Notes: a model not told the origin generated them from the letters alone. Positions 41,206-50,051 are shown, numbered from the stretch's first letter. The stretch: DNA of 64,000 nucleotides from Holophagales bacterium (GCA_016714815.1 JADKBZ010000003.1:1-64000); one strand, 5' to 3'. Translations and numbers: made by a program.

Positions 41206-41706
41206 TTAGTCCGAAACGACGCCGTGCGGCTCGCCAGTCGCCGGCGGCCTCGTCGCCCCCTTCCTCTTCACCCAGAGCGTCTTTCTCACGCGGGCGACGA
41301 CCTCGCCGTCCTCCCCCACGACCTCCGCCGTGAGGACGGGCTCCGTTTTCCCGTCCTTGTCCGCGGCGGCGCGGATCTCCGCGACCTCCGCCGTCGAAAC
41401 GTGGAACGTCGCCGTCACCCGGCCGCGCCCCGGCTTGAGAAACTCGATCGCGGCGGCCTTGTCCCAGACGAGGTAGCCGTCTCCGAGGTGCCGCACGAGG
41501 AGAAAGACGAACCAGGGGTCGCACATCGCGTAGAGCGATCCTCCGAAGTGGGTGCCGAAGAGGTTCCTGTTCCAGAAGCGAAGGCGCATCTCGACGCGGA
41601 TCGTCTGGTCGTCCCCGTGGCTGCGCAGGACCCGGACGCCCGCTCCCAGGTAGGGCGGGTAGAAGTTGACGAAGCGCATGAGGAGGCGTTCCCGCCGCGT
41701 CGGCAT
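41206..41706 (-). CDS. DUF4442 hotdog-fold (thioesterase-like) protein
   Basis: This encodes 166 residues from ATG 41706. The segment 'NRNLFGTHFGGSLYAMCDP' is the hallmark of DUF4442 proteins, a hotdog-fold family related to acyl-CoA thioesterases; 'DKAAAIEFLKPGRG' follows as usual. A cytoplasmic acyl-thioester function is likely but the substrate is unknown. The C-terminal tail (KTLWVKRKGATRPP) is duplicated as a fragment beside rpe copy 1. It is divergent from the GT2 gene, with 81 bases between them. Confidence 0.8.
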   Translation of the reverse strand: MPTRRERLLMRFVNFYPPYLGAGVRVLRSHGDDQTIRVEMRLRFWNRNLFGTHFGGSLYAMCDPWFVFLLVRHLGDGYLVWDKAAAIEFLKPGRGRVTATFHVSTAEVAEIRAAADKDGKTEPVLTAEVVGEDGEVVARVRKTLWVKRKGATRPPATGEPHGVVSD

Positions 41707-41787
41707 CCGCCGAAGATAGCCGAAACCACGCAGGTCCGGGCTCTCGGGTCCCGCGCTCCCCCCCTCGCTCGGCTATCCTCGGCCTTC

Positions 41788-42762
41788 GTGAAGCTCGTCA
41801 TCCAGATTCCCGCCTGGGACGAAGAGGCGCAGATCGCAGCCGCCGTCCGCGAGCTGCCTCGGCAGGTACCCGGCTTTTCGTCGGTCGAGGTCCTCGTCGT
41901 CGACGACGGCTCCACCGACGCGACGTCGCGCGTCGCGAAGGAGGCGGGGGCCGACCACGTCCTGCGGCTCGGCCTCCACCGCGGGCTCGCCGTCGCGTGG
42001 CGGGCGGGCCTCGACCGCGCTCTCGCCCTCGGGGCCGACGTCATCGTCTCGACCGACGCCGACCGGCAGTACGCCGCGGCCGACGTCGTCACCCTCGTCG
42101 GGCCGATCCTCAAGGGCGAGGCCGAGATCGTGGTCGGGGACCGCGGCGTCGCGACGAAGCCCGACTTTTCCACCGGGAAACGGCTCTTCCAGCGCCTCGG
42201 GTCCTGGGTGGTGAGGCGGGCCTCGGGGACCGAGGTGCCCGACGCCACGTCGGGCTTCCGGGCGCTCACGCGCGAGGCGGCGCTCCGGCTGAACGTCTAC
42301 ACCCGGATGACCTACACGACCGAGACGCTGATCCAGGCGGGACACAAGAACATGGCGGTCCGCTCCGTCCGCGTGGGCACGAACCCGCCGGTCCGCCCCT
42401 CGCGGCTCTTCCGGAAGACCTCGAGATACGTCCTCGTCCAGGGCGCGAACATCCTCCGGATGTCGGCCCTCTACAAGCCGCTCCCCGTCTTCCTCGGGCT
42501 CTCGGCGATTCTCTTCATCCTCGGGGCGGGGCTCTTCGGGCGCTACCTCTGGTTCCTGGCGACCCGCGAGACGCCCGGGGCCCACCTCCAGTCGCTCCTT
42601 CTCGCCACGGTCTTCCTCGTCGGCTCGTTCCTCTCGTTCCTGACGGGGCTCCTCGCCGACCTGATCTCCATCAACCGGACGCTCCTGGAGGAGATCCTCC
42701 TCCGCCAGCGCCGCCACGAGGCGGCCCGCGGCGCCGGGGACCGTGACGACGCCCGCGGGTGA
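41788..42762 (+). CDS. GT2 family glycosyltransferase, membrane-anchored (DPM1/GtrB-like)
   Basis: This encodes 324 residues from GTG 41788. The N-terminal GT-A domain has 'IQIPAWDEEAQIAAAV', 'VEVLVVDDGSTDAT' and 'VIVSTDADRQY', which supply the nucleotide-sugar and metal-binding acidic residues of family 2. The C-terminal ~90 residues hold two membrane segments ('VFLGLSAILFILGAGLFG' and 'ATVFLVGSFLSFLTGLLADL'), as in enzymes that transfer a sugar to polyprenyl phosphate. The reading frame extends far upstream as noise; this start gives the correct family N-terminus. The next gene begins inside its last 20 bases, so the two are co-translated. Confidence 0.88.
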   Translation: MKLVIQIPAWDEEAQIAAAVRELPRQVPGFSSVEVLVVDDGSTDATSRVAKEAGADHVLRLGLHRGLAVAWRAGLDRALALGADVIVSTDADRQYAAADVVTLVGPILKGEAEIVVGDRGVATKPDFSTGKRLFQRLGSWVVRRASGTEVPDATSGFRALTREAALRLNVYTRMTYTTETLIQAGHKNMAVRSVRVGTNPPVRPSRLFRKTSRYVLVQGANILRMSALYKPLPVFLGLSAILFILGAGLFGRYLWFLATRETPGAHLQSLLLATVFLVGSFLSFLTGLLADLISINRTLLEEILLRQRRHEAARGAGDRDDARG

Positions 42763-43756
42763 TGCGGAGGAGGCGCGAGCGCTCACGCCCATTCCTCCCC
42801 GGTCTCCTCTCTTCCGCCGCGTCGCCCTGACGCTCCTCTGGGTCTCTCTCCTCGCGCTCCTCGGCCGGCAGCTGGCGCACGCCCCCGCCGACGTCCTCGG
42901 CCGCCTCGGGAACGCACGCCCCGAGCTCCTCGCCGCAGGGGTCGCCATCTACGCGCTCGGCTTCGCCGCCCGCGCCGCGCGGCTCAATCTCCTCCTGCCG
43001 CCGGCCGACCGGATCCCTTTCGGCCGCGCCTGGGCCGTCTCGGGCGCGACGACGTTTCTCCTCCAGGTGCTTCCGTTCCGGGGGGGCGAGGTCGCGAGCT
43101 GGGCGCTCTACCGCCGCGTCCTGGGCACCGGCTGGGCGCGCGCCGGGGCCGTCTTCGTCCTCGCGAAGACGCTCGACAGCGCCGCGTTCCTCCTCGCCGG
43201 CCTCGCGGGGGCTGCGGCCCTGGCGCTCCGGAGCGGCGTGCCGGTCCTCGGAGGCGCGACGGCCGTGGCGGTGGCGGCGGGAACGGTCCTTCTCGTCCTG
43301 ATGCCGCGCCTCGGCGTCCCGCTCGTCGAGGCGGCCGCGCGCCGGTTCGCGGCGCGGCCCCGGCTCGCCCGGGGGTTCGGCGAGCTGGCCGAAGGGCTGC
43401 GGGTGGCCCGCGAAACGCCGCGCGCCTACCTCCTCGCGTTCGCCGGGGCCGTCGCGTTTCTCGCGGGCCACTTCGCGGCGCTCGCGCTCCTCTTCTCCGC
43501 TCTGGGCCTCACGCCCTCGCTCCCCGCGCTCGCGTTCGCCTCGCTCGCCTCGGTCCTCTCCGCCGCCGTCCTCCCGTCGCCCGCCGGGACGTTCGGACCG
43601 ATGGAGTCGGGCTTCGCGGCGGGGCTCGCGCTCGAAGGGGTACCGCTCGTCCTCGGCGCCACGGTGACGGGCGCCGTCCACCTGCTGACGACGCTCGCCT
43701 GCGGCCTCGTCGGCCTGCCGCTTCTCCTCCGGAAAGAGCGCTCGGAACCGGAGTGA
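42743..43756 (+). CDS. Lysylphosphatidylglycerol synthase-type (UPF0104/AglD2-like) membrane protein
   Basis: This encodes 337 residues from GTG 42743, with eight or so membrane segments. Family features are 'LPFRGGEVASWALYRR' and the closing 'LPSPAGTFGPMESGFAAGLAL', which match the flippase-like transmembrane domain of LPG synthases and the stand-alone UPF0104 proteins. The catalytic aminoacyl-transfer domain of MprF is absent. These proteins commonly sit with GT2 enzymes, as here, and are thought to move lipid-linked substrates across the inner membrane. It overlaps the genes on both sides. Confidence 0.82.
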   Translation: MTTPAGDAEEARALTPIPPRSPLFRRVALTLLWVSLLALLGRQLAHAPADVLGRLGNARPELLAAGVAIYALGFAARAARLNLLLPPADRIPFGRAWAVSGATTFLLQVLPFRGGEVASWALYRRVLGTGWARAGAVFVLAKTLDSAAFLLAGLAGAAALALRSGVPVLGGATAVAVAAGTVLLVLMPRLGVPLVEAAARRFAARPRLARGFGELAEGLRVARETPRAYLLAFAGAVAFLAGHFAALALLFSALGLTPSLPALAFASLASVLSAAVLPSPAGTFGPMESGFAAGLALEGVPLVLGATVTGAVHLLTTLACGLVGLPLLLRKERSEPE

Positions 43757-43788
43757 GGTCGGGGGCGGACGAAACACTTCCCGGCGGG

Positions 43789-45678
43789 ATGCGCCGTCTC
43801 GTCCTTGGATTCGTCTCTCTCGCGCTCGCCGCAGGAGCCCCTCGTGCACCTGCCGCGACACGCGAAGAGATTCTCGCCACGGCCAACCGGGTGGCCGACC
43901 GGCTCGCCGCCGTGAAGCCGCTGGGACGCAACTGGGAGGACGTTCCGTACCTTTCGGGTGCGCTTCTCCTCGCGGGCGAAATCGACCGCGACCTTTCGGG
44001 GGCGGGAGCGCCGCTGATCTCGAGGGTCGAGGCCGCCATCGGCGGCGGTTACCCGGCCGTCACCCACGGCGACTACGCCGGCTACGCGCAAGCCGCGCTC
44101 GACCTCTACGCCAGGACGCCTGTGAGCGACGGGGAGCGGCGGGCGGCGCTCCTCGCCACGACCGACGGGCCGCTCGCCTTCGCAAGGCGCGCGCTTCGGA
44201 CGACCCCGGCGGACGGCCCCCCCGTCGCCCCGTGGTGGGTGGACGGCGGCTACGGCGTCCGCTTCTGGCAGGACGACTTCTTCACACTGGCACCGGGGCT
44301 CGCCCGGCGCGGCTCCGCGCGCGACGGGCTTCCGGCCGACGCCGAGGCGCGCGCGCTCGCCTACGAGTGGGTCGAGGCCTACGTCTTCGACCATCGCCCG
44401 GCATCGCCCGACGAGCGCGAGCGGGCCGTGCCCAGCTCCCCCAGCCGCGCCGGCTTCCTCCTCTGGGACCCGGAACGCGAGCTCTTCCGGCACGACCCGT
44501 CCGGGACGGCAGAGGGCCCTTTCTGGGGTCGCGGAAACGGCTGGGTGGGCTTCGGCCTCGCGACGGCGGCCCGGTTCCTCGACACCCCCTACGACGCCGG
44601 GCGTTGCGAGGTCGTCCTCGACCGTACGGCGATCCGCGGTTTCCTCTCGCGGCTCGCCGGCTCGCTCGCGGCCCGGCGGACCCCGGACGGCGGCTGGGGA
44701 ACGGACCTGCTCCGATTCGAAGGTCAGGCCGCCGAGAGCTCGGCCACGGGCCTGATCACGTTCTTCCTGGCGCGGGGAGTGAACGAGGGCTGGCTCGATC
44801 GCGAGGTCTATCTCCCCGTCGTCCTCGACGCGCTTGCCCTCCTTCTCTCACGCGTCGACACGGACGGGGATCTCACGGGGATCCAGCCGCCGGGGACAGG
44901 CCCCGACGGCGCGGTCACCTCGTCCGACGACCCGGCCGTGAACGTGACCTACGGCGTCGGGGCTTTCCTCCTCGCCGCCGCGGAGACGTGCCGCCTTCCG
45001 GCGAGCGACCTCGCCCGAATGGAGGAGGAGGCTGGACGGCCAGTCGACCGCGCCCCGCTCCGCCGGACCTGGATCGTCGCGGTCCCTCCGCTGCTCGCAC
45101 CCTTTGATCTTCTCGTCGCAAACCCGGGCGAGCGCGAAGCCCGGGTCGAGGTCGAACGGCGGGATCGCCGGGGCCGCCTTCTCGCGGCGAGGAAAGAGCT
45201 CCGCGTCGCGCCGGGAGGCGCCGCCAGGCTCGCGCTCGGGAAGGCGGAGAACGACACCGGCTCGACCGCGATCGTCACGGTCCGAGCCACCGGAGACGTC
45301 GACGTCTCCCTGCTCGCCAAGGCGGAAAGGGAGATCCGGGCCCCGGTGCGGAGGGACGCCGAGGCGCTCCCCCGGTCAATCCGGTCGATCGAGGCGACGC
45401 CGCTTCACGAGGCGCTCGCCGGGGGAGAGCTTTCCGAGGCGCGTGCCGCGGCGGAAGGCCCCGTCCCGCTCGGCGCCGTGAACCTCGGTCCCGCTCCGGC
45501 CACGCTCCGGCTCGAGGTCGGCGCCCCTGACGGAACCTTCTCGAACCCGGTGCGGCTCACGATCCCGCCCCTGGGAGGCGCGTTCGTCAAACGCCGCCTC
45601 GCGCCCGGATCCGTCGTGAGGTTCTTCAGCGAGACCCCTGGCGGCGCGATCCTTCCCATCCACCCCGCCGCGGATTGA
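43789..45678 (+). CDS. Secreted glycoside hydrolase, GH88/GH105-like
   Basis: ATG 43789 gives 629 residues with a clean signal peptide (MRRLVLGFVSLALAAGAPRA). A GTG at 43753 overlapping the previous stop would add 12 residues, some of them acidic, in front of it. The (alpha/alpha)6-barrel region includes 'GVRFWQDDFFTLAPGLARRG' and 'GPFWGRGNGWVGFGLATAAR', typical of unsaturated glucuronyl and rhamnogalacturonyl hydrolases, which cleave sugars left by polysaccharide lyases. A ~200-residue C-terminal extension of beta-rich sequence follows ('FDLLVANPGEREARVEVERR'), probably an accessory domain. It is third in the GT2 operon. The precise substrate is not determinable. Confidence 0.75.
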   Translation: MRRLVLGFVSLALAAGAPRAPAATREEILATANRVADRLAAVKPLGRNWEDVPYLSGALLLAGEIDRDLSGAGAPLISRVEAAIGGGYPAVTHGDYAGYAQAALDLYARTPVSDGERRAALLATTDGPLAFARRALRTTPADGPPVAPWWVDGGYGVRFWQDDFFTLAPGLARRGSARDGLPADAEARALAYEWVEAYVFDHRPASPDERERAVPSSPSRAGFLLWDPERELFRHDPSGTAEGPFWGRGNGWVGFGLATAARFLDTPYDAGRCEVVLDRTAIRGFLSRLAGSLAARRTPDGGWGTDLLRFEGQAAESSATGLITFFLARGVNEGWLDREVYLPVVLDALALLLSRVDTDGDLTGIQPPGTGPDGAVTSSDDPAVNVTYGVGAFLLAAAETCRLPASDLARMEEEAGRPVDRAPLRRTWIVAVPPLLAPFDLLVANPGEREARVEVERRDRRGRLLAARKELRVAPGGAARLALGKAENDTGSTAIVTVRATGDVDVSLLAKAEREIRAPVRRDAEALPRSIRSIEATPLHEALAGGELSEARAAAEGPVPLGAVNLGPAPATLRLEVGAPDGTFSNPVRLTIPPLGGAFVKRRLAPGSVVRFFSETPGGAILPIHPAAD

Positions 45679-45713
45679 CGTCGAAAAACGAGTCCGGTCC
45701 CCCGCCTCCCTCG

Positions 45714-46325
45714 TCAGCCCGCCGTCTTGACGGAAACGAGCCGGCGCGACCCCGGGGAGACGACCTCCTGCCCGAGCCGGCAGTAAGGGCAATCGGCCTC
45801 GCTCCAGGTCGGGACCTCCATCCGGAGGACCGCCCGGAACGGCAGCCCTTCGAGGCTCTCGGTCCCGCCGCCGGCGGCCGCGCTCCGGCGATCGACGACC
45901 GCGGCACAGGCGACCGGCTCGGCCCCGAGGCTCTTCACGAGCGCGAGGACCTCGCGCGTCGAGCCCCCCGTCGTCACGACGTCCTCGACGACGACGACCC
46001 TCTCTCCCGGCTCGAGCCCGAGGCCGCGGCGGAAGGCGAAGGCCCCCTCGACCCGCTCGGTGAAGACGGCGCGCCGCGTGAGGGCGCGCCCCACCTCGTG
46101 GCCGATGATCAGCCCCCCCATCGCCGGGGAGACGACGACGTCGATTCCGAGGGGCGCGAGCGCCGCGCCGAGAGCGGCGCCGAGAGCGCCGGCCCGGTCG
46201 GGCCACTGAAGGACCCTGGCGCACTGGAGGTATTTGTCGGAGTGAAGGCCGGAGGAGAGCTTGAAGTGGCCCGAAAGAAGGGCCTCGGTCTCCTCGAAGT
46301 GGCGGAGCGCTTCCGTTGCGTTCAT
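45714..46325 (-). CDS. pyrE: Orotate phosphoribosyltransferase
   Basis: This encodes 203 residues. It makes orotidine 5'-phosphate from orotate and PRPP in de novo pyrimidine synthesis. The PRPP loop is 'VVVVEDVVTTGGST'; 'GHFKLSSGLHSDKY' and 'VVSPAMGGLIIGHEVG' are the other conserved elements. The C-terminal 'CPYCRLG' is seen in a subgroup of bacterial OPRTases. Its ATG overlaps the stop of the NtrC-type regulator by four bases, an unusual coupling for a housekeeping enzyme. Confidence 0.93.
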   Translation of the reverse strand: MNATEALRHFEETEALLSGHFKLSSGLHSDKYLQCARVLQWPDRAGALGAALGAALAPLGIDVVVSPAMGGLIIGHEVGRALTRRAVFTERVEGAFAFRRGLGLEPGERVVVVEDVVTTGGSTREVLALVKSLGAEPVACAAVVDRRSAAAGGGTESLEGLPFRAVLRMEVPTWSEADCPYCRLGQEVVSPGSRRLVSVKTAG

Positions 46326-47800
46326 GCCGATGCGTCCTCGCGTTTCTTCAGGCCGTAGCGGTCCATCTTCTTGTAGAGGTTCGACCGCGGCGTTTCGACG
46401 GCTTCCGCCGTCCGGGTGACGTTCCCGCCGTTCTCGGCGAGCTTGGCGACGATGTAGAGCTTCTCGGCTTCGTCCTGGAAATCCTGGAGGGTCTTGACGG
46501 CGAGGAGCCGGCCCCAGACCTCGTCCGCCGTACCCGTGCCGGCGGCCACACCCGCCACGGGCGCGGACGGGGCAGCGTCCGGCGACGGCTCCGGCTCCCC
46601 CTCGCGGACGACCCGTCCGCCGCGGACGACGATCGGCCCCTCGGGGCGCGCTTCGCCGGGGACCTCGACGTCGACCGAGTCGACGACGTCTCCGTCGGTC
46701 ATGATCATCAGCCGCTCGACGTGGTTCTTCAGCTCGCGGACGTTCCCCGGCCAGGGGCGCGCGGCGAGAGCCATCAGCGCGTCGTCGGTGAAGCGCTTCG
46801 GCCGGTAGTTGTTCGTCCTGGCGAAGCTCTCGGCGAAGTGGAGGACGAGGGCCGGGACGTCTTCCGGGTGCTCGGCGAGGGCGGGAGTCTTCAGCGGGAT
46901 GACGTTCAGGCGGTAGAAGAGGTCCTCGCGGAACTTCCCCTGCCGGATCATCTCCGTCAGGTCGCGGTTCGTCGCGGCGATGACCCGCACCTTCACGCGG
47001 ACGACCCTCGGGCTCCCGACCGGCTCGACCTCGCCCTCCTGCAGGACGCGCAGGACCTTGGCCTGGGCCGAGAGCGACATGTCGCCGATCTCGTCGAGGA
47101 AGATCGACCCGCCGTCGGCCTCCACGAACTTCCCCACCTGCTTGCGCTCGGCGCCCGTGAAGGAGCCCTTCTCGTGCCCGAAGAGCTCCGACTCGATGAG
47201 GGTTTCCGGGATCGCCGCGCAGTTCACCTGGATGAACGGCCCGGCCTTCACCGACGAGCCCTCGTGGATCGACCGGGCGACGAGCTCCTTGCCCGTCCCG
47301 CTCGGCCCGACGATCAGGATCGTCGCGGGAGTCGGCGCGGCGCGGGCCACGTCGGCGAGGAGCTTCCTGATCACCTGGGCGTCGCCGACGAGCCGCGTCA
47401 GCCCGAGGCGGCTCCGGAGCTCGAGGTTCTCCCGGGTGAGGCGGGAGGCGTCGAGAACGCGCCGGAGGGCGTTGAGGACGTGCTCGGTGGCGAGCGGCTT
47501 CTCGAGGAAGTCGTTCGCGCCGGCCCGGATCGCCTCCATCGCCGTCCGCACGTCGCCGTGCCCCGAGATCATCACGACCGGCGTCGTCAGGCCCCGCTTC
47601 CGGATCTGGGCGAGGGTCTCGAGGCCGTCCTGCCCCGGCATCTTGATGTCGAGCAGGAGGGCGTCGTGGTCGGGCGCTTCGGCGACGGCGTTCGGGCCCG
47701 CGGAGACGGCCGTCACGTCGTAGCCCTCGTCGATCAGAATTTCCCGGAGCGACTCGCGAATGTCGCCCTCGTCGTCGCAGATGAGAATCCTCTGGGCCAT
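46322..47800 (-). CDS. NtrC-family sigma-54-dependent response regulator
   Basis: This encodes 492 residues. The receiver domain (1-~120) has 'ILICDDEGDIRE' and the phospho-acceptor Asp in 'ALLLDIKMPGQDG'. The AAA+ domain (~135-375) has Walker A 'GPSGTGKE', 'GHEKGSFTGAE' (the sigma-54 contact loop, with Ser for the usual Ala), Walker B 'GGSIFLDEIGDM' and the arginine-finger region 'FREDLFYRLNV'. A proline/alanine-rich linker precedes a FIS-type helix-turn-helix ('NVTRTAEAVETPRSNLYKKM'). It activates sigma-54 promoters when phosphorylated. No partner histidine kinase is adjacent. pyrE follows by overlap and the VanX-like gene lies 22 bases upstream. Confidence 0.92.
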   Translation of the reverse strand: MAQRILICDDEGDIRESLREILIDEGYDVTAVSAGPNAVAEAPDHDALLLDIKMPGQDGLETLAQIRKRGLTTPVVMISGHGDVRTAMEAIRAGANDFLEKPLATEHVLNALRRVLDASRLTRENLELRSRLGLTRLVGDAQVIRKLLADVARAAPTPATILIVGPSGTGKELVARSIHEGSSVKAGPFIQVNCAAIPETLIESELFGHEKGSFTGAERKQVGKFVEADGGSIFLDEIGDMSLSAQAKVLRVLQEGEVEPVGSPRVVRVKVRVIAATNRDLTEMIRQGKFREDLFYRLNVIPLKTPALAEHPEDVPALVLHFAESFARTNNYRPKRFTDDALMALAARPWPGNVRELKNHVERLMIMTDGDVVDSVDVEVPGEARPEGPIVVRGGRVVREGEPEPSPDAAPSAPVAGVAAGTGTADEVWGRLLAVKTLQDFQDEAEKLYIVAKLAENGGNVTRTAEAVETPRSNLYKKMDRYGLKKREDASA

Positions 47801-47822
47801 CGACCCGGAGGATACGACGGCG

Positions 47823-48503
47823 TCAGGGAGTTTTCGTCGCGGGCGGCGCCCCGGCCCCGCCGAGCTTCTCGAAAGGGAGGTCGAGGAGCGGGTAGTCGCG
47901 CCAGTCCTTGAAGTCGAAGTGCCACCACTCCCACGGGTAGACGAAGAAGCCCTCGCGCTCCATCGCTCCCCGGAGGAGGTCCCGGCGGTCGAGCTGCTCC
48001 TTCGTGCCGCCCTCCCAGGTCACGTACGATCGCGGGCTCATCTCGTCGTACCCGGCCCCCATGTCGACGGCCATTCCGGTGGCGAGGTCGTAGAGAGTCA
48101 GGTCGACCGAGCAGCCCCGGTTGTGGCGCGAGCCGCGCGCGGGGTTGGCGACGAAGAGCTTCTTGTCTTCGGGCGTGGCGTCCCAGAACGCCTTCGTCAC
48201 CGCCCAGGGGCGGTAGCCGTCGAAGACCATCAGGCCGTACCCCTTCGCGGCCAGCTTCCGGTGGACCCTCGCGACCGCCTCCGCGGCAGGCCGCTGCAGA
48301 AACGCCCGGGCCTCCCTGTAGACCGGCACGCCGAGGAAGTTGTCGCTCCGCGCATAGCGGACGTCCAGCCGGATCCCCGGTTCGAGGAGCGTCAGCTCCG
48401 CGAGGTCGGGCGTCCGGAAAGGCCCCGGCTCCGCCGGAGGCCCGCCCTGGGCGAGGGCGGGAATCGCCGAGGCGAGAAGAAGTGCGGCAAGAAAGGCTCT
48501 CAT
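47823..48503 (-). CDS. D-Ala-D-Ala dipeptidase, VanX/DdpX family, exported
   Basis: This encodes 226 residues with a signal peptide (MRAFLAALLLASAIPALAQG). Zinc and catalytic motifs of the M15D family are intact: 'DGYRPW' (Arg), 'GSRHNRGCSVDLTL' (SxHxxGxAxD) and 'WEWWHFDF' (Glu and His). Export suggests turnover of D-Ala-D-Ala from peptidoglycan, as for E. coli DdpX, rather than VanX-type vancomycin resistance; no vanH or vanA genes are nearby. It lies 22 bases before the NtrC-type regulator. Confidence 0.88.
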   Translation of the reverse strand: MRAFLAALLLASAIPALAQGGPPAEPGPFRTPDLAELTLLEPGIRLDVRYARSDNFLGVPVYREARAFLQRPAAEAVARVHRKLAAKGYGLMVFDGYRPWAVTKAFWDATPEDKKLFVANPARGSRHNRGCSVDLTLYDLATGMAVDMGAGYDEMSPRSYVTWEGGTKEQLDRRDLLRGAMEREGFFVYPWEWWHFDFKDWRDYPLLDLPFEKLGGAGAPPATKTP

Positions 48504-48547
48504 CCTGCCGCGAATCCTAGCCCCCGAACGGGGTCACCCCCAAACGG

Positions 48548-48580
48548 GGTCAGGTCTTGATTTTCTATTCTGGGTCGATC
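48548..48580 (+). repeat. 33-nt dispersed repeat, copy 1
   Basis: The repeat begins GGTCAGGTCTTGATTTTC and ends TGGGTCGATC. It lies in the gap between the VanX-like and phosphatase genes and touches the phosphatase stop codon. It is AT-richer than its surroundings. Confidence 0.8.
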
Positions 48581-49874
48581 AGCCCAGCGGCATCCGTTTC
48601 AGGGCGAGGACGGTGAAGTCGTCGGCGTAGTCCGCGGAGCCACGGAACTCGGCCGTCGCCCGGACGACCTCCTCGAGGATTCTCCCGCTCGGCAGGTGAC
48701 GCGAGGCGCGAACGACCTCGGCGATCCGGTCGACGCCGAACTCCTCTCCTCCCGCACCTTCCGCTTCCGCGACCCCGTCGGTGAAGAGGACGAGCAGGTC
48801 GCCCGGCTCGACCGTGACCTCGCCCGCGAGATACCTGGCGCCGGCGAGGAGACCGAGAGGCGGGCCGCCGGTCGTCAGGCTGGAGTACCGCCCGTCGGCG
48901 CGGACGAGGAGCGGAGAGGGGTGGCCGCAGTTCGTGTAGCCGAGGAGGCCGCGGGCCGGATCGAGGACGCCGTAGACCGCCGTGACGTACTCCGTCGGCG
49001 CCATCCTCTCGCGCAGGAGCGTGTTCGCCGCGGACGCCGTCCGGACCGGCTCGGGCTCCCCCTCCACCTGGGTCCTGAGGATGGCGCGAAAGGTCGTCAG
49101 GGTCATCGCGGCGAGGCTCCCCTTGCCCGAGACGTCGGCGACGACGAGGCCCAGCCTCCCGTCAGCGAGGGGAATGTGGTCGTAGTAGTCCCCGCCGATC
49201 TCGTAGCGGGGGCGGGTGTAGCCCGCGGCGTCCCACCCGGGGATGCCAGGCCAGGTCGCGGCGCCCGTCCGCCCGCCGGCCTCGAGCGCGAGGCGCAGCT
49301 GCTCTTCCAGGCGTTCCTTCTGGACGAAGAGCCGGTAGAGGACCGCCTTCTCGACGGCGATCGCAGCCGCGTCCGAGAAGAGCCTCAGCGTCTCGGCGTC
49401 GGCGTTCGTGTACGCGCCGGGATGGTCGCTCTCGAGGTTCATCGCCCCGACGAGACGGCCTCCCGCGTGAACGGGCACCACCAGCTCCGACCGGGTCGCG
49501 GGGCGCGCCTGGACGTACCGCGGATCGCGGCTCACGTCCGAAGCCACGGCGCACTCGCCCGTCTTCAGGACGTGCCCGACGAGCCCCTGGCCGAGCGCCA
49601 GGAGCCGGTCGACGTCGGGAAGCGGACCGTCGAACCCGCGCCGGACGGTCGCCGCGATCTTTCTCCACGAGACCCCGTACCCCGGGAAGACCTCCTCGCG
49701 GTTGAGGAGGAAGATCCCGGCGGCGTCGTACCCGACCGCCTCCCGGAGCGTGTCGAGGAGCCGGCCGAGGACCTGGTCGAGGTTGAGCGTCCCGTCGAGC
49801 TCGTGCGCGATGCGCACGAGAAGCCGGTTCCGCGCCTCCCCCGTCATCCCCCGCCCGGACCGCGCCCCGTCCAT
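48579..49874 (-). CDS. GAF-domain PP2C/SpoIIE-type serine phosphatase
   Basis: This encodes 431 residues. The GAF domain spans ~25-185 ('YDAAGIFLLNREEV', 'LVVPVHAGGRLVGAMNLES'). The SpoIIE/PP2C domain from ~225 has 'YEIGGDYYDHIPL', 'LGLVVADVSGKGSLAAM', 'YTNCGHPSPLLV', 'VLFTDGVAEAE' and 'YADDFTVLAL', which include the metal-binding Asp residues. A sensor phosphatase acting on an anti-sigma-factor antagonist or similar partner is the family role; no such partner is adjacent. An alternative start is the Met at 49847. It is the first gene of the minus-strand group running to pyrE. Confidence 0.9.
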   Translation of the reverse strand: MDGARSGRGMTGEARNRLLVRIAHELDGTLNLDQVLGRLLDTLREAVGYDAAGIFLLNREEVFPGYGVSWRKIAATVRRGFDGPLPDVDRLLALGQGLVGHVLKTGECAVASDVSRDPRYVQARPATRSELVVPVHAGGRLVGAMNLESDHPGAYTNADAETLRLFSDAAAIAVEKAVLYRLFVQKERLEEQLRLALEAGGRTGAATWPGIPGWDAAGYTRPRYEIGGDYYDHIPLADGRLGLVVADVSGKGSLAAMTLTTFRAILRTQVEGEPEPVRTASAANTLLRERMAPTEYVTAVYGVLDPARGLLGYTNCGHPSPLLVRADGRYSSLTTGGPPLGLLAGARYLAGEVTVEPGDLLVLFTDGVAEAEGAGGEEFGVDRIAEVVRASRHLPSGRILEEVVRATAEFRGSADYADDFTVLALKRMPLG

Positions 49875-49890
49875 CGCCGGAGAGTATCAG

Positions 49891-49923
49891 GGTCAGGTCT
49901 TGATTTTCTATTCTGGGTCGATC
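49891..49923 (+). repeat. 33-nt dispersed repeat, copy 2
   Basis: This is identical to copy 1 at 48548. It lies in the divergent gap upstream of the phosphatase gene. Confidence 0.8.
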
Positions 49924-49987
49924 CCCGGGAAACCGCCCGCGACCTCCCAGGCACCGGCGCAAGGCCGGTGCCGCGCGAAAGGCGAAC

Positions 49988-50027
49988 GACCTCGGCACGA
50001 TCGTCGAGACCTCGGCATAATCGTCAA
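49988..50027. promoter_or_regulatory. Tandem 20-bp repeat in a divergent promoter region
   Basis: GACCTCGGCACGATCGTCGA is followed at once by GACCTCGGCATAATCGTCAA, differing at three positions. The second contains CATAAT (50016-50021), a possible plus-strand -10 element 30 bases before the ATG at 50052. Two adjacent direct repeats one helical turn class apart could be an operator; this is speculative. Confidence 0.3.
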
Positions 50028-50051
50028 TACCTTCGACCCGCGAGGCCCGGC

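Noticed and set aside
47823..48503. Vancomycin-resistance gene
   Set aside because: The protein has a signal peptide and no vanH/vanA neighbours, so a periplasmic DdpX-type role is more likely.
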